In this document: positions 9,030 to 18,077 of the stretch, in pieces
Layout of the letters: every line of letters starts with the position of its first letter
How positions within the stretch are numbered: the first letter of the stretch is position 1
Origin: Chryseobacterium jejuense
Lineage (GTDB): Bacteria > Bacteroidota > Bacteroidia > Flavobacteriales > Weeksellaceae
Assembly (NCBI RefSeq): GCF_017877355.1
Contig: NZ_JAGIPR010000007.1
Coordinates: forward strand, 1 to 64,000
Length of the DNA stretch: 64,000 bases
Direction: 5' to 3'
Translations under genes and position numbers: made by a program
The notes under the pieces: generated by a model
Seen by the model: only the letters and a program-made list of their open reading frames with translations
Told to the model about the DNA's origin: nothing
Databases searched by the model: none

Positions 9030-9044
9030 TGATATATTGTATCA
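9030..9044 (+). promoter_or_regulatory. Palindrome upstream of the TonB receptor, possible metalloregulator site
   Basis: TGATA-TATTG-TATCA is a 15-bp interrupted palindrome located 78 bp before the receptor start. Its form recalls Fur/Zur-type boxes. No further copy was seen in this window, so the assignment is weak. Confidence 0.25.
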
Positions 9045-9121
9045 AGAATCTAAGCCCATTCAATAAATTTTAACGAAAATGTATCCCTCTTTAAAAGGGT
9101 ACGTAATCAATCTATTTTACA

Positions 9122-11509
9122 ATGAAATTGATATATTGCCTGTTGCTGATCTTTTGTGGATCGGTATTTACGAGTGCACAGAAAACTTATACTGTACAAG
9201 GAACGGTTCAGGATTTTCATGATAAAACCATGCTGGAAAATGCCGTGGTGAAAATTGGGAACCTTACGGCAAAAACAGATAAAAAAGGGGTATTTTCCTT
9301 TAATAAAGTCCCTGCAGGGAAGTATACACTCATTGCAAAACATCCTGATTGCAATGATTATACTGAAAATATAGGAGTTGATCAGGATCTTCATATTACC
9401 ATTACTTTAGAACATCATTCAGGTGATATAGAAACCATTACATTACATGGTAGCCATAAAAACAAAGGTTCCGTAGTAATGAAAACACTGGACAAAGCTG
9501 AAATCGAAAGGAATTCCACAGAAAATCTTGGGAATATTCTTTCAAAAATTTCAGGTGTTGCCGTGTTGAAAACAGGGAATAATATTACAAAACCTGTAAT
9601 TCATGGGCTCTATGGAAGCCGTATTTCTATTATGAATAATGGAGTGAAGCTTGCAGAACAGGAATGGGGAGCAGAACATGCACCCAATGTAGATGTGAAT
9701 GACTTTGAACATATAGATGTAATCAAAGGAGCATCTGCCTTGAAATATGGAAATGACGGAGTAGCAGGAGTTGTTCTTTTAGAACCTGCAATCCCTCCAA
9801 AGAAGGATACACTGATGGGAAATCTTAAACTTTCAGGGATATCCAATGGAAGAGGAGGTGAGATTTCAGCTAACATACTTAAATCCTGGGAGAACGAATG
9901 GTTTGTAAAAACGGGAGGAAGCTATAAAAAGCTGGGAGATTTGTACATTCCACATCATACCCTTCAGAATACCGGAGCAGAAGTGAATTCTTTTAATTTT
10001 TCCTTTGGAAAGCATGGTTTTATGCAGGGATTTGATGTTTCATACAGCGGAATCAATCAGGAATTTGGAATCTATAAAGGAGCACACCTTGGAAATAGCG
10101 CAGATATCTATAGAGCAATGACTCTAGGGCAACCTTATTTTCAGGATGAATTCAGTTATGATATTGGATATCCGAAACAAAAGATAGAGCATCATATTGT
10201 AAAGCTTTCTGCTTACAAACGTTTTGCTGATTTCGGGAAAATTACTTTCCAATATAGTTTTCAGGTAAACAAGCGTAAGGAATATGATATCCGAAAAGGA
10301 GAACTGAAAGATACTCCTTCTATGGATTTAAGGCTGATTACACACTCCGCAAGTCTTACCCATCTTATTGAACGTTCAAAATGGAGTTTGGAAAGCGGAA
10401 TTTCTGCAGGTTTTCAGGATAATTATCCTAATCCTGCAACAGAAGTCAGACGTTTGATCCCTGATTATTACCGTTACGATGCAGGAGCATTTTCTGTGTT
10501 TAAATACCGCTTTACTCCAAAACTGAATGCAGAAGCAGGAGTGAGATATGATTTCAGTAGATATGATTCCTATAAATATTATGATGCTAAGGATTGGTAT
10601 GAAAAATTTGCCAATGTTTTTCCACAGTTTTATGTGAAAGAAAGCGGAAGCAGAGTATTGTCACGCCCTATTTTTGATTATCATAATTTTTCAGCGAATG
10701 TTGGATTAAATTATAAACCTTCCAATGACTTTGATATCAAATTTAATTTTTCAAGAATGAGCAGAACTCCGAATCCTGCAGAATTATTTGCGGATGGGCT
10801 TCACCACTCTGCAGCCATCATTGAAAAAGGAGATTTAAGAATCAAAAAAGAGGAAATTTATAATGCGAATCTTTCATTAACAGGTCGTTTTGATGTTCTG
10901 AAAGGACTGCAGCTGGAAGCCAATCCATATATTATATTTTCTGATAGTTTTATCAACCAGATTCCTGTGGATATTCAGAACACGAGCAGAGGAACTTTTG
11001 CAGTGTGGGCTTATCAGCAGGTGAAGGCCAGAATGTACGGAATTGATGCTGATGCGCAGCTTAATATCCTGGATAATCTGAAATGGACAACCAGTTTCAG
11101 TGCATTAAGAGGAGATGATTTAACCAATAATGAACCTCTTATTCTGATGATGCCAATGAATCTTAGAAATTCACTTGAATGGAAGTGGAATACACCATCT
11201 AATTTCTATGTGAGACTGGAAAATGAAAATGTTTTCAAACAAAACCGTTTCCCAATCAGAGATCAGACGGTTCAGTTCATTGATGATGACGGACAATTGG
11301 TGACTAAAATAATAGATTACAGTACACCTCCTGCAGGATTTTCAATATTTCATGCCTCTATAGGTGCAGATCTATTCAAAAACATGAATCTGAATTTCAG
11401 AATCAACAATATTTTTAACAGAGAGTACAAGGAATATCTCAACAGACTGAGATATTATATGCCGGAACCAGGAAGAAACTTTGTAGTTACTCTTAAATAC
11501 AATTTTTAA
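9122..11509 (+). CDS. TonB-dependent outer-membrane receptor with carboxypeptidase-like N-terminal domain
   Basis: A 795-residue receptor: signal peptide (about 1-19, ending SAQK), a beta-sandwich CarboxypepD_reg-like domain (about 22-95, with the DFHDKTMLENAVVKI pattern), a plug domain (about 105-225, NLGNILSKISGVAV ... VIHGLYGSRI), then the 22-strand barrel ending in aromatic Phe. It imports a large or scarce ligand across the outer membrane using TonB energy. The flanking His-rich genes suggest a metal, perhaps zinc as in ZnuD, but the ligand is not readable from the barrel. The downstream lipoprotein starts 20 bp after the stop, so the two are an operon. Confidence 0.9.
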   Translation: MKLIYCLLLIFCGSVFTSAQKTYTVQGTVQDFHDKTMLENAVVKIGNLTAKTDKKGVFSFNKVPAGKYTLIAKHPDCNDYTENIGVDQDLHITITLEHHSGDIETITLHGSHKNKGSVVMKTLDKAEIERNSTENLGNILSKISGVAVLKTGNNITKPVIHGLYGSRISIMNNGVKLAEQEWGAEHAPNVDVNDFEHIDVIKGASALKYGNDGVAGVVLLEPAIPPKKDTLMGNLKLSGISNGRGGEISANILKSWENEWFVKTGGSYKKLGDLYIPHHTLQNTGAEVNSFNFSFGKHGFMQGFDVSYSGINQEFGIYKGAHLGNSADIYRAMTLGQPYFQDEFSYDIGYPKQKIEHHIVKLSAYKRFADFGKITFQYSFQVNKRKEYDIRKGELKDTPSMDLRLITHSASLTHLIERSKWSLESGISAGFQDNYPNPATEVRRLIPDYYRYDAGAFSVFKYRFTPKLNAEAGVRYDFSRYDSYKYYDAKDWYEKFANVFPQFYVKESGSRVLSRPIFDYHNFSANVGLNYKPSNDFDIKFNFSRMSRTPNPAELFADGLHHSAAIIEKGDLRIKKEEIYNANLSLTGRFDVLKGLQLEANPYIIFSDSFINQIPVDIQNTSRGTFAVWAYQQVKARMYGIDADAQLNILDNLKWTTSFSALRGDDLTNNEPLILMMPMNLRNSLEWKWNTPSNFYVRLENENVFKQNRFPIRDQTVQFIDDDGQLVTKIIDYSTPPAGFSIFHASIGADLFKNMNLNFRINNIFNREYKEYLNRLRYYMPEPGRNFVVTLKYNF

Positions 11510-11529
11510 CTTTTAAAATTTAAATTACA

Positions 11530-12084
11530 ATGAAAAAATTATTCAACATATCACTATTATTATTTGCTGCTATTTTATTATTCTCATGTCGTGACGGGAA
11601 CAATGATATTCCTGAAGATATTCACGAACATGAAGAAATAGGAAAAGTAGTTGTAACGGTAATTAATAAAAGTAACGGAGAAAAGCAGACCGTTAATGTT
11701 GTAGACGGGAAGGCTGTTGAGCACTTACACCTTCACCAGGGGGACACTTATGCGGTAAGCCTGGATTTTCAGATAAAACATGAAGATCACTACCATAGTT
11801 CTGATGAAATAGAGAAAGAAAAAGATATGCACTTTATCACTTATAAATTTGCCGGGGCAGATATCAAAGTAAAAAGAGCAGCTGATGATCTTGTAAGAAC
11901 TGACGGTAAAAAGCTTGGGCTTAAAACAGAATGGACAATAGCAACCGCGGCAGAGGGTAAAGCAAATATTACTCTTGTACATGGCCCTACTTCTGTAAAT
12001 GATAATTTCCCTTCAGTAGATAATCAGCAGGGAAGCACTGTAGGCGGTGAAAGTGATGTAGATATCTTTATTGATTTTCATTAA
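11530..12084 (+). CDS. Histidine-rich outer-membrane lipoprotein, receptor partner
   Basis: Lipoprotein of 184 residues: signal peptide with lipobox LLFSC (Cys near residue 20). The mature part starts with an Asp/Glu/His-rich stretch (IHEHEE), then VEHLHLHQGD and KHEDHYHSSDE, all probable metal ligands. It is translated 20 bp after the TonB-dependent receptor and ends in a terminator, so it is that receptor's surface or periplasmic partner. Related flavobacterial proteins are annotated loosely as 'type 1 periplasmic binding fold'; I see no evidence for that fold. Metal capture is inference from composition. Confidence 0.65.
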   Translation: MKKLFNISLLLFAAILLFSCRDGNNDIPEDIHEHEEIGKVVVTVINKSNGEKQTVNVVDGKAVEHLHLHQGDTYAVSLDFQIKHEDHYHSSDEIEKEKDMHFITYKFAGADIKVKRAADDLVRTDGKKLGLKTEWTIATAAEGKANITLVHGPTSVNDNFPSVDNQQGSTVGGESDVDIFIDFH

Positions 12085-12142
12085 TTAAGAAGTAAGCTCT
12101 TCAAAGAAAAGGGTATACATATCGTCATATTAATTTTGGGAG

Positions 12143-12169
12143 ACCACTGATTTTTTCAGTGGTTTTTTT
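12143..12169 (+). terminator. Intrinsic terminator of the receptor/lipoprotein operon
   Basis: Perfect 8-bp stem ACCACTGA/TCAGTGGT followed by seven Ts, 58 bp after the lipoprotein stop. Confidence 0.8.
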
Positions 12170-12229
12170 ATTTAACAATATTTGGCTGTATTAGTTGATT
12201 TTAAATGGGTGATTCTCATAAAAAATTCA

Positions 12230-12237
12230 TATTTTTG
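12230..12237 (+). promoter_or_regulatory. -7 promoter element of trigger factor
   Basis: TATTTTTG matches TAnnTTTG and lies 22 bp before the trigger-factor start codon. Confidence 0.55.
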
Positions 12238-12259
12238 CAACCTAAAATTTTAATCAATA

Positions 12260-13594
12260 ATGAAGGTTACCGCACAAAACCATGATGATGTAAGTGCATT
12301 GCTTACAGTGACATTGGAAAAATCTGACTACAAAGAAAAAGTAGAGAAGCAATTGATTAATTATGCTAAAAATGCGCAAGTTCCTGGATTCAGAAAAGGG
12401 AAAGTGCCTTTGAGTATGGTTAAAAAACAATATGAAGCAGGAATTGCATTTGAAGAAATCAACAGACAGGTTTCTGATGCTTTGAACAGCTATGTTAACG
12501 AAAACAAGTTAAGATTAGTTGGTCAGCCTATTCCTCAGCCAGTAAACGAATTCGATTACAATGCTGATCAATTGGAAGTTGCTTTTGAAGTAGGATATGA
12601 GCCTGCATTTACTATAGATTTAGCTAAATATGAAGCACCTCACTACAAAGTAGAAGCTTCTGAAAAAGAAATCAGCAAGAGTATTGAAAACATGCAGAAG
12701 CGTTTCGCTGAGCAGGTTCCTCAAGATAAAATCACTAAAGATTCTTACATCGCTTTAGAGGTTTCTCAAGTTGTGGAAGAAGATGCTGAAGGAGAGCACC
12801 ACCACCACCCAAAAAACATCACTATTACAGGTGAAAACAAAGAAGCTTTCAAATTAGTAAAAGCTTTAAAAATGGATGGATCTGTAAAAGTAACTAAAGA
12901 AACTCTTGCAGGTGATGAAGAATTAGCTAAAGAATTAGGATTCAGCAAAGAAGAGGTAGAGCATCTACACCACAATGAAATTGAAGTGAAAGTAAAAGAC
13001 TTCTATTCATTAAACTTAGCTGAACTTAACCAGGAGTTATTCGACAAAGTATATGGAGAAGGAAACATCAAGTCTGAAGACGAACTTAAAGATAAAGTTA
13101 AAGCTGAACTAGATGAATATTTTCAACAAAATGCTGATGTTCACTTCGTAAATAAAGTATTGGAGCAAGTTACTGAAAAAGAAGAAGTAGCACTTCCTGA
13201 AACTTTCTTAACAAAATGGTTAATGTTCTCTAACCAGAACATCCAGTCTGAAGAGCAGGCTAAAGAAATTCTTGAAGCTGAGAAAAACCAATTGAGATAC
13301 CAGATCATCGAAGGTAAATTGATGACTGATAACGAAATCAACCTTGACTATGCTGATGTATTGGCACAGGCTGAGCAGTTAGTGAAAAACCAATTGGCTA
13401 TCTACGGAATCCACCACTTAGGTGATGAGGAGATCCAGAAATATGCTGTTGAAATGTTAAAAGATCAGGAGCAAGTAAGACAAATCTCTTCTGAAGTCGC
13501 TATGGCTAAATTAAAAGATGTTATTCTTGAAAAAGCTAGCAAAAAAGAAACTAAAATTTCTCACGACGAATTTTTAGAAGAACTTAAAAAATAA
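12260..13594 (+). CDS. tig: Trigger factor, ribosome-bound chaperone
   Basis: A 444-residue protein that binds the ribosome exit tunnel and shields nascent chains. The N-terminal ribosome-binding domain contains the PGFRKGKVPLSMV signature (about 43-55). The middle region replaces a canonical FKBP-type PPIase domain with a divergent insert containing natural HHHH and HLHH clusters (about 176-180 and 235-238), as often seen in Bacteroidetes. The C-terminal half is the helical substrate cradle. Single gene with its own promoter element and terminator. Confidence 0.95.
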   Translation: MKVTAQNHDDVSALLTVTLEKSDYKEKVEKQLINYAKNAQVPGFRKGKVPLSMVKKQYEAGIAFEEINRQVSDALNSYVNENKLRLVGQPIPQPVNEFDYNADQLEVAFEVGYEPAFTIDLAKYEAPHYKVEASEKEISKSIENMQKRFAEQVPQDKITKDSYIALEVSQVVEEDAEGEHHHHPKNITITGENKEAFKLVKALKMDGSVKVTKETLAGDEELAKELGFSKEEVEHLHHNEIEVKVKDFYSLNLAELNQELFDKVYGEGNIKSEDELKDKVKAELDEYFQQNADVHFVNKVLEQVTEKEEVALPETFLTKWLMFSNQNIQSEEQAKEILEAEKNQLRYQIIEGKLMTDNEINLDYADVLAQAEQLVKNQLAIYGIHHLGDEEIQKYAVEMLKDQEQVRQISSEVAMAKLKDVILEKASKKETKISHDEFLEELKK

Positions 13595-13618
13595 TTATAC
13601 TCAGATATAAATATTTCA

Positions 13619-13645
13619 AAACCGTCAATTTTGGCGGTTTTTTTA
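13619..13645 (+). terminator. Intrinsic terminator of trigger factor
   Basis: Stem AACCGTCA/TTGGCGGTT (one G-T pair) followed by a run of seven Ts, 25 bp after the stop. Confidence 0.75.
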
Positions 13646-13683
13646 TTTCCGTTCTTTGTCTGAGTATCTTTCAGTATTGTGAC

Positions 13684-13740
<57 letters not shown>

Positions 13741-13792
13741 TTATGTATGTCCGCCAATATTCCTATATTTACCCTTTAAACTTATTATATAT

Positions 13793-14479
13793 ATGAAAAA
13801 GATCATCATTCCATTTTTCTGTGCCGTACTATTCTCTGTTCCGGCAGCAGCTCAGAAGAAAGATGCCGCTTCTGTAACAACGGAGGCTGTGAAATCAAAG
13901 TTAACGGCTAAAGAAGTATTGGATAATTACTTTAAGGCATTAGGAGGAAAAGAAAAATTAGAGGGCGTAAAAACTCTTTATATGGAAAACACCATGTCTG
14001 CTCAAGGAATGGAAATTACCATGACTACCAGAAAAATGGGAAACAAATTTAAGTCTGTGCAATCATTGATGGGACAGCAGATGGTTCAGTTTTTTGATGG
14101 TGAAAAAGGATATTTTGATCAGATGGGAAACAAAACTGCAATTCCTGCAGACAAAGTTACTGAACTGAAAAAAGCAAGACCGGTGGATGCATTAGCGTTT
14201 GACGGAGCTACTTTTCAAAATGTTACCGTAGAAAAACTGGATGGTAAAGACTATAATGTACTGTCTTCAGATAAAGGGAAATTTTATTTTGATGTAACAA
14301 CAGGGCTTTTGTATAAGACGCTTGCCGGAGAAGGAAATGTAACGATAAAAAGCTATATGACTGTAGACGGGTTACAATTCCCGGCTGATGTAGAAGCAGA
14401 AGGAGCAGGTCAGAAAGTGAATATTAAAACCACTAAGATTACAATCAATTCTGGAGTGTCAGATGCTGATTTTAAATAA
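13793..14479 (+). CDS. Secreted LolA/LppX-like outer-membrane lipoprotein-sorting family protein
   Basis: A 228-residue periplasmic protein. The start ATG 13793 (MKKIIIPFF) is chosen because it begins a clean signal peptide ending at AAAQ (about residue 19); the longer upstream frame is low-complexity DNA. The mature part has the pattern of the LolA-like half-barrel found in Bacteroidetes: a helix with AKEVLDNYFKALGGKEKL, followed by alternating beta strands and a C-terminal GLQFPADV strand. Probable role: binding or carrying a lipid or lipoprotein between membranes. No operon partner; a two-way terminator follows. Confidence 0.65.
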   Translation: MKKIIIPFFCAVLFSVPAAAQKKDAASVTTEAVKSKLTAKEVLDNYFKALGGKEKLEGVKTLYMENTMSAQGMEITMTTRKMGNKFKSVQSLMGQQMVQFFDGEKGYFDQMGNKTAIPADKVTELKKARPVDALAFDGATFQNVTVEKLDGKDYNVLSSDKGKFYFDVTTGLLYKTLAGEGNVTIKSYMTVDGLQFPADVEAEGAGQKVNIKTTKITINSGVSDADFK

Positions 14480-14485
14480 GCAAAG

Positions 14486-14530
14486 TAAGGAAGCTTGAGG
14501 CTGGAAGCTGGAAGTTAGAGTAGGAAAAAG
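14486..14530. repeat. GGCTGGAAGCTGGAAG purine-rich intergenic repeat
   Basis: A purine-rich stretch built of CTGGAAG units sits between the stop of the LolA-like gene and the terminator. Close relatives occur at 45377-45410 and a weaker one near 36845-36880, always directly after a stop codon. Confidence 0.5.
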
Positions 14531-14592
14531 ATTAAATCTCAGGATTAATATCATTTTACTAACCGCCATCTTTTATATCTCTTACCTTCAAT

Positions 14593-14624
14593 AAAAAAGC
14601 CGGAAAATATTCCGGCTTTTCTTT
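14593..14624. terminator. Bidirectional terminator
   Basis: Perfect 11-bp stem AAAAGCCGGAA/TTCCGGCTTTT with A/T tracts on both sides, between converging genes that end at 14479 and 14639. Confidence 0.85.
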
Positions 14625-14638
14625 TTTATTCAGGTTGT

Positions 14639-15223
14639 CTATGAACCATATTCTTTCTTCCATTCATCGGCAGCTCCGCTCAGAACATTGTAAAATTCTT
14701 CGCCGTACTTTCTGATTAATGGTGTTTTCAGGAATTTATAAACAGGAACCTGAAGCTCTTTTCCAAGCGTACAGGCATCGCTGCATACATTCCATTCATG
14801 ATAATTTAATGCTGTAAATGAAGAGTATTCCGTAACACGGATAGGATAGAGGTGGCATGAAATAGGTTTCTGCCAGTCTACTGCACCATCTTCATATGCT
14901 TTTTCAATACCACATTTTGTAATTCCTTTATCATCAAAAGTTACATAAGCACATTCACGGTTTTCCACCATGGGAGTAACATACATTCCGTCGTGTGGAT
15001 CAGTAGTCCATGTACCCTGCTCTTCAAGGGCTTTGATGCCTTCCTGAGTAAGATAAGGTTTGATTTTGTCAAAAATACCGTCCAGTATTTCAAGCTCGTT
15101 TTTGTCCAACGGAGCTCCAACATCACCTTCCACACAACATGCCCCCTTACATTTGGTAAGGTTGCACACAAATTCTTCGGAAAAGATTTCCTCAGAAATC
15201 AATTTATCGTCTATCTGAATCAT
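14639..15223 (-). CDS. DUF3109 family cysteine-rich protein
   Basis: A 194-residue cytosolic protein with cysteines arranged as CNLTKCKGACC near residue 20, then further single cysteines in RECAYV, KCGIEKAY, SCHLYPIR and VCSDAC. This is the DUF3109/YkgJ-like pattern thought to hold a metal or Fe-S centre. Its biochemical role is not established. It begins 7 bp after the end of the membrane-protein gene upstream on the same strand, so the two are co-transcribed. Confidence 0.85.
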   Translation of the reverse strand: MIQIDDKLISEEIFSEEFVCNLTKCKGACCVEGDVGAPLDKNELEILDGIFDKIKPYLTQEGIKALEEQGTWTTDPHDGMYVTPMVENRECAYVTFDDKGITKCGIEKAYEDGAVDWQKPISCHLYPIRVTEYSSFTALNYHEWNVCSDACTLGKELQVPVYKFLKTPLIRKYGEEFYNVLSGAADEWKKEYGS

Positions 15224-15229
15224 AATTTT

Positions 15230-16135
15230 TTAAAATAAATCAAAATACGTACCTGCTTTAAAGGTAAGTAAACTTAAAATAATAAGCCATAAGCCGGCCT
15301 CCTTCATCCAATATTTGGGTAAGAATCTCATCATTCTGCTTAGAATAATACTTGATGGAAATGCCAGAAGCAATAAGTATTCATAGTTTTTATTCATGTA
15401 AAGAATGATGGTAACAAGCTGAGCTAGAGAAAAGACCAGCAGAAAAGTATATTTGTATCTGCTTATCGGACTTTTCTTATTATAGTTTTGAAAATGGTCA
15501 TATACGGCATAAACAAGCATCAATGCCACTGGAATTAAGGGGAATAATTCCGTATAATCTGTTACCGGTTTCATCTTTCCAAATGGGAAATAATCAATAT
15601 TCCATGAAGTGAACTGCACAAAGAACATCACAGAAAAATAACTGAATACAATCAGAATCACCCCTAAAAGGAACCTGAAAAGATTTAAACCTACTTTGGC
15701 AGAAGTAGCAATCACGTGAATGATTACAAAAACAGCCATGGGCCAGGTAGTAGGAAGAAAAATAAAATTCAATGCTACTATGGCACCTACCAATACATAG
15801 GATTTCTTCCTGATATCTTCATCGGCACTCGTTAAGAGTAAGATCAGGAAAGAGTTGGTTAACAGTGAAACAGCAATTCCTATGTCTAAATTACCCGGAT
15901 ACAGCCCAAAAATAAAAAACGTATATAAAAATAATGGCAGATGGGTTTGATAATTAAGGGCAATACTGTGAAAACAAAAATATCCTAAAGCAATTCCCAG
16001 AAATGTAATTCCGGCAATAATTGCTTCATAAGTATTGAAATTCAGTATATTAAATATTACGACTACTAAAAGAAGACAACCAATATAAACAGGAATTGAA
16101 AAAATATTGCTTTCTTTTGAAAGTAATTTAAACAT
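15230..16135 (-). CDS. DUF6427 family integral membrane protein
   Basis: A 301-residue protein with about eight to ten hydrophobic helices and no obvious catalytic motif. It matches in length and neighbourhood the flavobacterial DUF6427 family, which is normally encoded beside DUF6341, here divergent at 16178. Both may be parts of one envelope function, but no activity is known. Its stop is 7 bp from DUF3109, forming a two-gene unit. Confidence 0.7.
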   Translation of the reverse strand: MFKLLSKESNIFSIPVYIGCLLLVVVIFNILNFNTYEAIIAGITFLGIALGYFCFHSIALNYQTHLPLFLYTFFIFGLYPGNLDIGIAVSLLTNSFLILLLTSADEDIRKKSYVLVGAIVALNFIFLPTTWPMAVFVIIHVIATSAKVGLNLFRFLLGVILIVFSYFSVMFFVQFTSWNIDYFPFGKMKPVTDYTELFPLIPVALMLVYAVYDHFQNYNKKSPISRYKYTFLLVFSLAQLVTIILYMNKNYEYLLLLAFPSSIILSRMMRFLPKYWMKEAGLWLIILSLLTFKAGTYFDLF

Positions 16136-16141
16136 TTTTTA

Positions 16142-16149
16142 TAAATTTG
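16142..16149 (+). promoter_or_regulatory. -7 promoter element of the DUF6341 gene
   Basis: TAAATTTG lies 28 bp before ATG 16178 in the 42-bp divergent gap. Confidence 0.45.
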
Positions 16150-16177
16150 TACAAAGTTAATTTAAAAAAGGAAAATA

Positions 16178-16411
16178 ATGACGTCTTTCTTTCTATTCTT
16201 AAGCAAAGTTTTCAAATCGAGTTTCGCATTCTTTGATACTTTCGGAAATGTTTTAAACTGGATTCTATTTATAGTTTGCTGTGTATTATTCACTTACTGG
16301 TGCTACGTACTGGTTGTAACACTTGGTGGTGATAAAGATAAAGATTATTATTCTCCAACGGAAGGTAAGAATCCTTACTATGATCCGAATATCTACAAAA
16401 AAGAAGGTTAA
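16178..16411 (+). CDS. DUF6341 family small membrane protein
   Basis: A 77-residue protein: amphipathic N terminus, one long hydrophobic helix (about 26-50, with CCVLFTYWCYVLVV), then a charged soluble tail KDKDYYSPTEG. This is the usual layout of flavobacterial DUF6341 proteins, which lie beside DUF6427 genes as here. The two genes diverge with only 42 bp between start codons, suggesting shared control. Function unknown. Confidence 0.75.
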   Translation: MTSFFLFLSKVFKSSFAFFDTFGNVLNWILFIVCCVLFTYWCYVLVVTLGGDKDKDYYSPTEGKNPYYDPNIYKKEG

Positions 16412-16430
16412 TTAATTGGTTATATAGTAA

Positions 16431-16467
16431 AAAACCGATCAAATAATTTATTTGATCGGTTTTTTTA
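16431..16467. terminator. Strong bidirectional terminator
   Basis: Perfect 16-bp stem (arms 16431-16446 and 16448-16463) with a single-base loop and T tract, between converging genes DUF6341 and the universal stress protein. Confidence 0.88.
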
Positions 16468-16493
16468 TGACTAACGATTAAAATTTTCTTTAC

Positions 16494-16931
16494 TTAGTCG
16501 TGGATAGGGAGTACCAAAACCGGGATATTCGAACTCTTTGTAAGTCCTTTGGTAAGACTTCCTACAAATACATCATAAATCCCGCTTCTTCCGTGTGAAC
16601 CCATCACAATATAATCAGCATTATTTGCCTTGGCATATTCAAGAATAATATCTTTTGCCAATCCTTGTTTTAAAAGATGCTCACAATCGATATCATGGGC
16701 GATGATTCTTTGCTCTATTTTATTAAGCTGAACCAATTCTTCCCTGATTTCATTGGCTTCCACTTCCGGAAAATATTGAAATCCCATATCACCAATAGCA
16801 AAGCCGATATCGGATGGTGCAACATGGATCAGGTAAATTTTACCATTAAGTTGTTTTGCAAATTTTATGGCACCTTCCACCAGTTGGTCTGTTTTGTCCC
16901 CAAAATCTACGGGTAATACAATATTTATCAT
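16494..16931 (-). CDS. Universal stress protein (UspA family)
   Basis: A 145-residue cytosolic protein of the Usp fold. It starts with NIVLPVDFGDKTDQLV and ends with the ATP-binding signature GSHGRSG followed by VFVGSLTKGL and NIPVLVLP, the G-2x-G-9x-G(S/T) pattern of ATP-binding Usps. It likely helps survival under starvation or energy stress. Single gene sharing a terminator with DUF6341. Confidence 0.92.
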   Translation of the reverse strand: MINIVLPVDFGDKTDQLVEGAIKFAKQLNGKIYLIHVAPSDIGFAIGDMGFQYFPEVEANEIREELVQLNKIEQRIIAHDIDCEHLLKQGLAKDIILEYAKANNADYIVMGSHGRSGIYDVFVGSLTKGLTKSSNIPVLVLPIHD

Positions 16932-16990
16932 AACCTTTCATTTTGTTACCTAAAGATATAAAAAAATTACCAGACTTTTATGTTAAATAC

Positions 16991-17596
16991 TTATAATATT
17001 CGGATGTCCAGTATTTTTTCTTCCCCAAGGTAAGCCTCCAGAATATCGTTTTCCTCTACTTTTTCAACTCCTTTTGGTGTGCCCGTATAGATAAGGTCAC
17101 CTACTCTTAAAGTAAAATACTGAGATGCAAAAGCAATAATATCATCAACATCAAATAACATATCTTTAGTGTTGCCATCCTGAACTTTCTCTTTGTTCTT
17201 CAGAAGAGAGAAAGAAAGGTTCTTAAGGTCAAAACTTTCTTTTTTAAAGAAATTCCCTACTACCGCAGAACCATCAAAGCCTTTAGCCAGTTCCCATGGT
17301 AATCCTTTTGATTTTAATTCACTCTGAAGGTCTCTGGCCGTAAAATCAATTCCTAAACTTAATTCTTCATAATGTTTGTGAGCCGTTTCCTTCTGAATGT
17401 ATTTTCCGCCTTTAGATATTTTTATCACCACTTCCAGCTCATAGTGGATGTCATTGGAGAATTCAGGAATATAAAAATCATTTCCCTTTAAAACCGCTGT
17501 ATCCGGTTTCATGAAAATAACAGGGTTCTCCGGAATTTCGTTTCCTAATTCTTTAGCATGTTCGCTGTAATTTCTTCCTATGCAGATGATTTTCAT
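16991..17596 (-). CDS. Fumarylacetoacetate hydrolase family protein
   Basis: A 201-residue FAH-fold hydrolase or decarboxylase. Visible features are KIICIGRNYSEHAKELGN at the start, the metal-binding acidic residues in HYELEVVIKI (a Glu-Glu pair) and ARDLQ, and the TGTPKGV loop near the C terminus. Family members act on 2-oxo or acylpyruvate substrates in aromatic or central metabolism; the exact substrate cannot be assigned. Transcribed alone or with the DUF2007 and exonuclease genes upstream on the same strand. Confidence 0.88.
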   Translation of the reverse strand: MKIICIGRNYSEHAKELGNEIPENPVIFMKPDTAVLKGNDFYIPEFSNDIHYELEVVIKISKGGKYIQKETAHKHYEELSLGIDFTARDLQSELKSKGLPWELAKGFDGSAVVGNFFKKESFDLKNLSFSLLKNKEKVQDGNTKDMLFDVDDIIAFASQYFTLRVGDLIYTGTPKGVEKVEENDILEAYLGEEKILDIRIL

Positions 17597-17620
17597 AACT
17601 CTTTTTTATTTTTTTACTTC

Positions 17621-17646
17621 GTCATTGCGAGAAACGAAGCCGTCTT
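17621..17646. repeat. GTCATTGCGAGAAACGAAGC-type dispersed repeat fragment
   Basis: A short copy of a sequence that recurs in many Bacteroidetes intergenic regions. It lies between the DUF2007 and FAH genes. Only one half of the usual hairpin is present here, so it appears truncated. Confidence 0.4.
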
Positions 17647-17673
17647 TTTATTGATGTAAATATTTTATTGTAC

Positions 17674-18075
17674 TTATTCGTGGATAAATTCATTGCCACA
17701 ATAATAGCACACAAATTTATGGCTCGTCAGAAACGAGATGCCAAAAAAACTGGTAGCCCTGTCATCTCTGTAGATATGATTGGAACCACATTTTGAACAA
17801 ACAAAATCAAATTCCGGATCTTCAATAGTGTGTTCTACTTCTAACGAGTATTGTTCATTGTCTTTATAATCCTTAAGAATTTGTTCCGCTTTTTCTCGAT
17901 CTTCCTCAAAAACCTGAAGCTGAATTCCGCCTACAGCCTGAGAAAGCAGCCAATCCGACTGAATAAGCTGTTCATTCGCAATGAAACTGTTGATTCCGTT
18001 TTCAGCCAGAATCTGTTTGTCCCTGTTAGCTTCAAGGGCTGTTTCATAAAATTTAAAGCGAACCAGATCAGACAT
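17674..18075 (-). CDS. DUF2007 domain protein with C-terminal zinc ribbon
   Basis: A 133-residue protein. Residues 1-70 form the DUF2007 fold (FYETALEANRDKQILAENGI ... GGIQLQVFEEDREKAEQIL), resembling a small signalling or PII-like domain. The C-terminal part has a zinc ribbon: FVCSKCGS ... FVCYYCGN. It starts 2 bp after the stop of the exonuclease gene, so the two are translated from one message. Role unknown; DUF2007 proteins are called putative signal-transducing proteins. Confidence 0.85.
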   Translation of the reverse strand: MSDLVRFKFYETALEANRDKQILAENGINSFIANEQLIQSDWLLSQAVGGIQLQVFEEDREKAEQILKDYKDNEQYSLEVEHTIEDPEFDFVCSKCGSNHIYRDDRATSFFGISFLTSHKFVCYYCGNEFIHE

Positions 18076-18077
18076 AT

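Noticed and set aside
12784..12975. Engineered His tag in trigger factor
   Set aside because: The HHHH and HLHH clusters lie in the middle of the gene in normal context and similar His clusters are natural in Bacteroidetes trigger factors.
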